In this document: positions 11,153 to 19,700 of the stretch, piece after piece
Numbering within the stretch: the first letter of the stretch is position 1
How the letters are laid out: every line of letters begins with the position of its first letter
DNA from: Schoenoplectus triqueter
Taxonomy: Eukaryota > Streptophyta > Magnoliopsida > Poales > Cyperaceae
Assembly (NCBI GenBank): GCA_964058805.1
Contig: CAXKVV010001665.1
Span: 1-30,634, forward strand
DNA length: 30,634 nucleotides
Direction of reading: 5' to 3'
Translations under genes and position numbers: made by a program
Notes under the pieces: generated by a model
What the model was told of the DNA's origin: nothing
Databases searched by the model: none
What the model saw: only the letters and a program-made list of their open reading frames with translations

Positions 11153-12721
11153 TTAAGCCTCCTCGGCCACACATCGCTTAGGTGGTTGGTTTGACACAAA
11201 ATGCTTCTTCACTGCCTTCAGGCCTTCTCTGAGTCGTTGGATCTCTGCCTCCGGTACTGCCGCTATCAGCAACAGAATAAAATTGAGAACTCGTTCCATT
11301 GTACCGGTCATCATCCTTCCGAGATGATGACCGGTACACACTATTTTGCATATAAAAGCATTTTAGAGTGAAAACATTATTATTCTTTTTCACAAAGAAA
11401 TCCTAAGATTTATTATTCTATTTTGCATTTAACTAACTAATGAAAAAGAATAACTCAGTACGTACTGAATTAGAAAGGAGAAGTAATTATAATACAGTAT
11501 TAACTATGATTTCTGAAAAATATCATCCCCATGAAAGTCTCAAATACATGATTCTTCCCCCCTTCTAATACTTTGCAGTTCCTAATCATGCCTTGATAGT
11601 TCCTGGTGCTGCGTTCTTTTCAAATATCCAAAGCAAAGCTGACCATGTTTTGTGCATGCTGTCTGAAGTTTAACATGGACGAGGAGCCAGAGGAATGTTA
11701 TTGCTTTGGCACAAGTAATATAACAATTTTCATCTCTCCGAAAATAATATGAAATATGCTTACAAAATATGGTACAATTTATAGAAAAATGATTCTTGAA
11801 AAATTAGTTATACCCAATCATGCACAGCAAGCATGAAATGATCCATGCCTGCAGTCCGATTCCAGAAGGGGTATTTTCTCCTGACAACGTGCATATAATC
11901 TCCAAATGTGCGAATGAGAGGGCGCATATGATGAGCAGCGTTCTCAAAAATGTATTTCGTCATGAAAGCAACACTGACAAGCAAAAAGTATGCATGAGCA
12001 TAATGTGGGTCCCACATCCGGATTCCGGGTTGATGCGGCTGCAATATCTCTAGCTGCTCGATGAACCGACCTTCAATGGTGTAGATGTTCTTGCAGGGCC
12101 CAACATGCACTACCGGCGGCTCTCCTTCCTCGTATACATACACCTTGAATCTCTTCTCCATTTGTCTATAGCTCCTACAAGGCAATGTTCAGCATTTTAT
12201 CCATTATTAATTAAGTACAGAATGAAAATGTGAATAATTAAATCATGGACATATATAATTGAAGATATGCAGGATAATAATCTGAATCAGAATTCAAAAT
12301 AAAATGTGATCCACTAAATGTCATTTAGATTAGGACATATACTCAATACCAAGATAAGTCTTATGATTATGTACAGATTTAGTGATTTACCACATATGAG
12401 AACAGTTTTGTCAATACTAACAAGAGGCGATTAATGATGAAATGAAAGTAGTTATATCATTAAAAAATGAAAATACAAATTGATATACGAACTGCAGTTG
12501 GATCGGAAAACTTAAAATTTTTACGTAATATATGTAAAATGTAACAATAATATCAGTGTTTCTCATGAGAAATAGAAACCAAGTTGAAGAAGGAAATGAT
12601 CATATATACTTACTGTTAGATGTTGATTTGGATTTAGCTTGATAGATTCTGAGAAGCCCAATTTATAGAGAAGAAACCAGATTGCGAGGAAGAAGAGCAA
12701 CAGAGGGTGATTTGGGTGCAT
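11153..12721 (-). pseudogene. exostosin-type (GT47) glycosyltransferase, dismembered
   Basis: Three pieces lie in order on the minus strand. (1) 12721-12614: 36 codons starting MHPNHPLLLFFLAIWFLLYK, a type II Golgi membrane anchor, with a strong donor GTAAGT. (2) 12174-11814: 120 codons with SYRQMEKRFKVYVYEEGEPP, HVGPCKNIYTIEGRFIEQLE, DPHYAHAYF and PFWNRTAGMDHFML, conserved in plant exostosin-like enzymes of the At3g07620/At5g03795 kind. (3) 11281-11153: AEIQRLREGLKAVKKHF.. then PPKR, resembling the C-terminal helix before the usual YDVFHM motif but diverging into CVAEEA and a stop. Missing are the stem exon (piece 1 ends in phase 0 but piece 2 needs two bases), the catalytic exon between pieces 2 and 3, and the true C-terminus. 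The usual LPFSV reads LLVSV. Piece 3 is the least certain. Confidence 0.7.
11300..11338. repeat. perfect 16-bp inverted repeat, 7-nt loop
   Basis: TGTACCGGTCATCATC (11300-11315) is followed by CTTCCGA and then its exact reverse complement (11323-11338). It sits just upstream of the last GT47 remnant. It is not AT-rich, so it is unlikely to be a chance hairpin. Confidence 0.85.
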
Positions 12722-13561
12722 AGTCGGAGGTTAATGGTGAGAAAGAAGGTATCATATTTCAAAAAAAAAAAAAAAAAAAGATAGAAGAGGGGGCTGGGGT
12801 GATTAATGAAGAGAGAAACAGAGAAAGAAAGGGAGTACCGAGTCAGATAATGAACGAGCCAATTCCACTAGTTACTCATATAAGTTGAATGGATCAAAAT
12901 TAAGTATCAAATTATTTGTAGATTATGAAATTACAAATGAACAAAATCCAATTTAATAACACTATCCTTTCTTTATTGGCATTCGAATTACACACGATGA
13001 AACTATAAAAATATCCAACATGCATGAGTTTTTCTTCTTATCCATAAGACAAAAAAGTTATCAAAAGAATATTTCCATGTGCTCTCATCTATATTCATAG
13101 ATGATCATTTCCGATTAATTATGTCATCTTTTAACATGTCATGTGGTTAAAATTATTGAAAATCATTTTATATTAATATTGCTTGTGGACAGAAAAGTGA
13201 CCGTTGATCATAAACACATCTCAGTCTAGTTATCACTATGAATGGAAAAGCAATTCAGTTGCACCGAAAAAAGAAAACAATGTATTTCATTTAATTATAT
13301 GCTATTAGTTGAAACTGATAAGAAATTGAAAAAAAAATGTGAACTAGTCAGCAATTGCCCTTACAATATTTTGATATCCCATAAATTTGTGTCCAGTTGG
13401 AGAGTTTAGCTCGAGCTCTGTCTCTATCTCCGTCTCTTAGTTCTCTCTAAACGCATTGCAGTGTCTTGATCCGAAATCTAAGACAGAATTTTATGAATTT
13501 AGACGGCTTGGATCCAATAATTTGAGGTCGACTTCATTTGCAGCTCAAAAAGAATTGGACA
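12722..13561. other. AT-rich spacer, no gene seen
   Basis: A pure A-tract of about 18 at 12761-12778 lies upstream of the GT47 remnant. Nothing else in the stretch can be supported. Confidence 0.5.
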
Positions 13562-13890
13562 TGGTGCTATGCATAGTATGTATTGTTTTGTGTTATGAAT
13601 AAGTTTTTTTTTATTTTTGAAGTCTAAATAGACGATTCGAAGTGCTCAAAATAATTTTCATAAGAATATTTAGTTGTAGATCAAATTTTATATTTTTTAC
13701 TATTTTATAGATAGTTAAAAAATCACTGAATTTAATTATTATGAGCCAATTGAATATCTAGATATCTAAAAAATAAAATTTAGACTATAACTAGTATTTA
13801 CATAAAATCATTTTTAGTGCTTTGGATCAATTATTTTTATTTCAAAAATGAAAAATCAATCTATATCACAAGGCAAATCGTCCATTTGAA
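13562..13890. mobile_element. foldback MITE, degraded (element E)
   Basis: It opens with ATGGTGCTATGCATAGTATG. Its two halves (for example TAGATCAAATTTTATATTTT and TAAAATTTAGACTATAAC) are imperfect inverted copies around a central TAGATAG.../..CTAGATATCTA loop. It has the same internal plan as the elements at 15450 and 16168. Ends are approximate. Confidence 0.5.
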
Positions 13891-13957
13891 TTTTGAATCA
13901 TGAGATATAAGTGTAAAGTACGAAATATTTTATATTTTATAAAGCACATTAGCACAC

Positions 13958-13996
13958 CTCTCTCTCTCTCTCTATATATATATACATATATATATA
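13958..13996. repeat. (CT)n(TA)n microsatellite
   Basis: A run of CT dinucleotides passes into TATATA with one interruption, abutting the left end of the MITE at 14000. Confidence 0.9.
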
Positions 13997-13999
13997 CAC

Positions 14000-14403
14000 T
14001 AAAACTAGCATGTTTCTAGAAGCACAGAGCATTTTCATGCTTCTAGCTCAAAAAGTATGCTAAATTATATTTAAATTTTAATTTATCTCTTTCATTAAAT
14101 TTTTCATATTGAAATCTGATGGTATACAAAAATTGAAATGCTCCGAGTTTTTTAAGTCACTATTTTTAATTTTTGAAAAATTGACCCTATAAATAATATA
14201 AATATTTAAAGTTTGTACATCATTTTTAAAAATTAAAAATAGTGTCTTAGAAAACACAAAACATCTCAAATTTTTATATCCTACAAGATTTTAATATGAA
14301 AAATTTAATGAGAGTGATAAATCAAAATTTAAAGATAATTTAATATATTTTTTGAGCAAGGAGTACGGAAGGGCTCCGTGCTCCTAGGAGCACGTTTGTT
14401 TTA
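14000..14403. mobile_element. foldback MITE (element C), long inverted arms
   Basis: The left end (TAAAACTAGCATGTTTCTAG then AAGCACAGAGC) and the reverse complement of the right end (TAAAACAAACGTGCTCCTAG then GAGCACGGAGC) align for at least 120 bp. The match includes GCTCAAAAA, TTAAATTAT.TTTAAATTTT and CATTAAATTTTTCATATT. The centre is AT-rich and there is no coding capacity. Microsatellites lie on both sides, which hides any target duplication. Confidence 0.75.
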
Positions 14404-14406
14404 CTA

Positions 14407-14408
14407 TA

Positions 14409-14440
<32 letters not shown>
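14407..14440. repeat. (CT)n(TA)n microsatellite
   Basis: Same composition as the tract at 13958 and lies between two MITEs. Confidence 0.9.
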
Positions 14441-14446
14441 ATTAAG

Positions 14447-14837
14447 CTATGGTGCTTTGCAAAGCACAAGAGCGTTCTGTGCTTTGCGCTCCATTATTAA
14501 TTTTAAATCAGAAATGATCGATCCAAACCGCTCAATCTAATCTCCATATCCAAATCTATTAGTAAACCAAATTTTATATTTTTTTTTTGGAATTCATTTG
14601 CTATTTTTTTGAATAGGGGGAAATCATCATTTTTGGATGAACCCGAATTCTCAGATCAAGTCATTTTTCTCCTCACCAGAAAAAATAGCAAAAAAATTTA
14701 AAAAATATAAATTTTGGTTTACTAATAGATTTTGATATTAAGATTATATTGAACGGTTCAGATCGGTCATTTTTGAGTTGAAATTAAGAATAGAGCGCAA
14801 ATCACACAATGTCTCTGTGCTTTGCAAAGCACCATAG
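14447..14837. mobile_element. foldback MITE (element A)
   Basis: The TIR CTATGGTGCTTTGCAAAGCA at 14447 is matched in inverted orientation up to CTATAG-type end ..GCACCATAG at 14837. Inverted similarity continues inward for about 170 bp (for example CTATTAGTAAACCAAATTTT against AAATTTTGGTTTACTAATAG). Inside each tip GTGCTTTGCAAAGCAC is itself a perfect 16-nt palindrome. There is no ORF. Confidence 0.85.
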
Positions 14838-14868
14838 TCGGACTATATATATATATATAAAGTGAGGC

Positions 14869-15197
14869 TATGGTGCTTCACTTTCGTATCTTAAATTTGA
14901 AACTCCAAATGGAAGATAGAAACCATTGAACATGATCTTCATAGTGAAATATTTTTGGAGATCAAATTTTATATTTTTTAATTTTTTTGCTATTTTTAAA
15001 TGTGTATAAAATTTATTGATCTAATGATTCCTGTACCATTCAGTACTAATGATTTTTCACCCATTTAAAAAATAACAAAAAATCAGAAAAATATAAAATT
15101 TGATCTCAAAATATATTTCAATATGAAAATCATGTTCAACGATTTGGATCGATCGTTTAGACTTTTAAATTTTGAGATACGGATGTGAAGCACCATA
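14869..15197. mobile_element. foldback MITE (element B)
   Basis: TATGGTGCTTCAC at 14869 is the exact inverse of GTGAAGCACCATA ending at 15197. The arms continue (CGTATCTTAAATTT against AAATTTTGAGATACG; AGATCAAATTTTATATTTTT against its inverse near 15085). It belongs to the same superfamily as element A, with different subterminal sequence. Confidence 0.85.
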
Positions 15198-15333
15198 ATT
15201 TTTTGTATTCCACAAGATTTTCGTATGAATAATTTAATGAGCATGATGAGTCAAAATTTGAAGATGATTTGATATACTTTTTAAATTAGGAGCACGGAAG
15301 AACTCTGTGTTCCTAGAAGAATGCTAATTTTAC
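15198..15333. mobile_element. right-arm fragment of an element C-type MITE
   Basis: It matches the right arm of 14000-14403 (CACAAGATTTT..TATGAA.AATTTAATGAG, then GGAGCACGGAAG and TTTTAC). Its left half is missing, and element B abuts the break directly. Confidence 0.7.
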
Positions 15334-15449
15334 TCAATATATATAGTTTATAGAATCATTCATCTTCGGTGAAGGAGTCTATAGCATTAATTTTTACTAA
15401 ATATCCACAACATAGTAGCCTATTTTCATATATATATAGAGAGAGTTTA

Positions 15450-15795
15450 GCTACAGTGCTATGTGCAGCACGGATGGTCTGTGTGCTATGGATGAGTTCT
15501 CCATCTTCAAAATTTAAATGATCGATCTGACCGTTTAAAATAGTTTTCATATGAAAATTTAGTTATAAACCAAATTTATATTTTTAATTTTTTTACTATT
15601 TTTAGATAGTTAGAAAATCAATTCGTTTAATTATTATGTGTCATTCAAAAAGAATAATTTTCTAACTATCTAAAAAGTAAAAAAATATAAAAAAATATAA
15701 AATTTGATATACAACTAGATTTTCATATGAAAATTATTTTAAATGGTTGAATCAATCATTTGAACTTTAAAAATGAAAAGATAATTTGTAGCAAA
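15450..15795. mobile_element. foldback MITE (element D)
   Basis: It begins around AGCTACAGTGCTATGTGCAG. The arms TTTTCATATGAAAATTTAGT and TAGATTTTCATATGAAAATTA enclose TTTTTAGATAGTTAGAAAAT with its inverse ATTTTCTAACTATCTAAAAA. The right tip is degraded. Confidence 0.7.
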
Positions 15796-16167
15796 CAAGC
15801 AAGGGCGAAACCAGAATTTGACTTTGGAATTCGGGTTGGCGGGATAAAAAAATAATTACAATATATTAAAAAAATAATATAAAAATTCAATTAATAATAA
15901 TTACATTAACGATAATACTAATATCATTAATATTACATAAGAAAAAAGAAGAAATATATTGTATGCATAATAAATATATTTTTTAAAAATAAAGACTAAA
16001 TTGATAACCAATTTTCATAACGGGGGCAATTCATAGTTTTTGTATAAATATAACTAATTTTTATAACATCTGTGAACATTTGGATAAATCATGAGGGAGG
16101 AGGGGTTAAGCCCTCTAACCTCTTTAAATCCTCCTCTGCACACTGACTATTCATACTAGAGTTGGAG

Positions 16168-16416
16168 TACGATGCTATGCACAGCATAAATCGGTTTCAT
16201 GTTATGAATTATTTTTTCGTTCTCAAGGTTTTAATGGTCGATCCGAACCGACCAAGAAAATTAAATATGAAAATCTTGTTAGCAATCAAATTTTGTATTT
16301 TTTTTAGATTTTTTTACTATTCTTTAAAATAGTTTGATAATCACTTGATTTAATTATTATGAACAGTTCAAAAAAATGATTTGCTAACTATCTAAAAATA
16401 GTAAAAAAAGCACGGT
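16168..16416. mobile_element. truncated foldback MITE (element F)
   Basis: It begins ATGCTATGCACAGCAT and keeps one arm plus the central loop (TTTTTTTACTATTCTTTAAA through CTAACTATCTAAAAATAGTA), then stops. The second arm is missing. Same plan as elements D and E. Confidence 0.6.
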
Positions 16417-16657
16417 ATATATCACTAATCTGTACACCATGTTTTCTTCTACAAAAGAAGCGAAAAAGAATGTAACGTTCTGCTGCTTAAATTAAACTAA
16501 TAAATAAAATTCCTAAGCCTTAAAAGTATAAAACTTTGAAAAATTAACAGTACTTATCATTTTTCATATGGCTATTTCATTTACTTTCTGCAATTTATAA
16601 TGTTTGCACTTCTGCATTTAAAGCTGATAAAAGCACCCCTGCAAGGGCGAGAAGTAT

Positions 16658-16663
16658 TTTATT
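16658..16663 (-). terminator. candidate poly(A) signal of the CLC gene
   Basis: AATAAA on the minus strand, about 109 nt after the TAA stop, in an otherwise gene-free 3' flank. Plant poly(A) signals are loose, so this is only a candidate. Confidence 0.4.
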
Positions 16664-16771
16664 GCGAGGGAGTGTAGATCCTCTTTCAGTAAAATACTTA
16701 AAATGTGTGGCTGTCTGGTCTCTTTTTAAGGTGCAAGGCTCAAAATTCAAATGCTGTTGGAGCTTAATCGG

Positions 16772-19700
16772 TTAATCCGCACCTTCAAAATGTTTTATAA
16801 AATCAAATTTCCCAAGCCGAAGCCTCTGCCACCGTTTCTTTAAAAGGAAGGGGTGCAATCCCAATATATGCTCTGGCATGAAATCATGTCTAGTCAATAT
16901 GCCAACCACTGGGGCTCTCTGCATGAGATTATTCTGGTAAAAATTAATTGGGACATCCAAACAAGAAATGCACTTTTCTTTATTAATCCATCCATATTAA
17001 GAAGAAAAAAAGGCTGAAACCAAATTCAATATGACCTTTGGTAGATAATTGGCACTTGTAGCAAACAAGACCAAACTGTACAATGATAAACTTGAAGACT
17101 CGTCCAATTCAAAGCTCAAACCCAATATTGAAGTACCTACTCACAGTTATCTTCCAAGTCCGAAGGATTCCCTAATATTCCAAGTCAACTTTCATTGGTA
17201 TTCTAAGAAGTGGATTATACAGAATGCCAAAGGACCGTATCATCAGCACAGTTTCTGAAGCTATAATTAAAGACGCTACACTTAGTGACATGGGCATTCC
17301 CTTAAGTGCTGAAAAAATGAAGTTTACTCACAGAGGTTAATTTTGGAATGACCAAGAGGTGCCGCAACCCAACTTCTCGAAATAGAATGAGAGCCTTGGC
17401 TAGAGACATGGTCTCGACTACAGTATAAGGTGAAGTGTTTGTGAAAGGATGCAAGTCCACGTACATCTCCATCTCTTCTTGACTTAGCTTCAGATCCTCA
17501 ATTGATTCGTGATTTGCCATAGACCCACGTTTGGCGAAGTCATCAGCACAGAACTGCCTCGACATGTCAATACCTGATAACATAGTACTTCTGTCAGATA
17601 TTTTATATTTTTTATTCATTTTTTAAATATATTGCTTATTGTTGGTTGAAGTTCCTAGGAGAGTTTTCAGAGGATATCAACATTTATCATCCAAGAAACA
17701 ATCCAGTCACCAATCATTTCAACCATAAGATGGAAGAGATCAGATTTACACTAATACCTGAATGTGTGCAAGAATTGATATACTCCTTTTTCTTCAACAA
17801 GACAATTAGGTGGGCCCGCAAAACCAGCCCATACAATACTGGCGAAACAGAAAAAGGTGGCTCGTCAACCACAGGAAACCCATTATGACCTGTTGTTTTC
17901 AAAACATGCACTATGTTACCAACCTTCTCGACACCGTTAAACCATTGTAATGGGCCAGTAACAACATCAGCCACCGTAAGTTGCCTCATGTAAGGTTCTG
18001 CATGAGCCTCGAGATAAGGGAACCCCTTTAGCTTCACAAGTAAGTCGTATATATTTGCATTGAATGCATCCGCCACAGTCTTTGATATCAGAAGGACAAG
18101 CATGACTAAGGGAAGTAGTAGAAGGTTATTGGTTAATTCTAGTAGAATTACACAAACGGAGACAGTTATTCGCATTGACCCGCCTAAAAGAGAAGCTGAC
18201 CCAAGAACAGCAAAGAGGCCATGATCAAGATTAGAATATGAACCCATTAGCATAGCAATGAGCCGACCATAGGTAGCACCAGTAAGTATCACCGGCACAA
18301 AGAGGCCTGATGGAGCTGCTATTCCATAACTAAAAATCCCTGTTATTGAGGTTAATGAAATATTAAAAGAGATGGAACCATGCCAGTAAAGTATAACTAT
18401 CAACAGCTTTCCTGGTTAGTTACCCTTTTCACGTACCATGACGAAATGAAAATGCAAACTACATTTGGATAAAACAAGGGGAAAAAGCATTCAGAGACCA
18501 CCTTGATTGCAACAAAGAAATTCCGTGCATAGAAATTTGGGTTTCTTTCCTCTTATACTTCAGCCGAAGATACGTTTTTAAATTAGACATTAATGTGAAG
18601 AAATGGCAACATTGACTGATATATACTCTTGATAAAAAAAATGAAGAAAAGATTAAATTTCCAGTACCAAGAAAATATGAAGCTACAAAAAAGATGATAA
18701 TGGAAGAGGGCTGAAACTCATAATCAGTTCCAGCACTATAGAGATTCCTTATCGTATCATCATTAGTGTTGAAAAATAGGCTAGCAAGGTCATTGTAGTG
18801 GCCAGGTGCACATTGGTACTTCTTGAAATTGCCTGACCGACCAATGGAGGGGCATGCCTCGGCCGCGTCGGCAGGGCATGGCTTGCATGCAGCTAGCCAA
18901 GGGAGGCAGAAGAGACAACATGATGTGCAAATAGAGAGAGTTGCAGCTAGCATCAACTTGTATACCCGTCCTCTCCTGAGAAGACAGATTTCAAGAAACT
19001 TAAAAGTATTAGAGTAGCCAGCAAACCAGTACTGGTTGTAAGGCATTCTTTTCTAGTTAGAATCTGCTACAGATAGGTCATAAGACATATGGAATGCATG
19101 CTTTTTACGCACAGCCACTCACATCTGCAGTAATGAATGCTCCAACCTCTTTCTTTGGGCTTGAAAGCATGAGGGATAAGGTATTGGTACAAAGGCAGGA
19201 ATCCTCAGTGGTCTTAACAAACATTTTTTCTTCAAAAATGTTTAATTTTGATTCCCACAACAAATTGTGCACATGCTGAAGAAAAGAAATTCCACAAAGT
19301 GGAGATAATTGAAAGTACTCATTAATAAGGGAGTAAACCCGAAGAAGCTTAGCAAGTAGAAAGTTGTAGAAACTCCCCAAAATGCCACCAATAACTCCTA
19401 ATATTATCACAGGGAGTAGATCAGAAAATTGATACGCTGTATTATCAGAGGTCACATCAAACATTATAAGGCCTCCTTTACCGAACAACCCACATTTGCC
19501 ACTCTTACATACATCAATCAAGGCCCTTAAAACAACTGCTACCACAGCAGTGGTGAAAAATGCACGCCAGAGAAGCGATATTCTCCACCTGAAAAAAAAA
19601 GAAGCAAAGTGCAGTGGACAGGGGTTGTCACTAAGCCTCTTGCATATCAATAAAAACATCAAAAGCAGCATATATATTTGAGGTAGGGTTTCTCTGAGAT

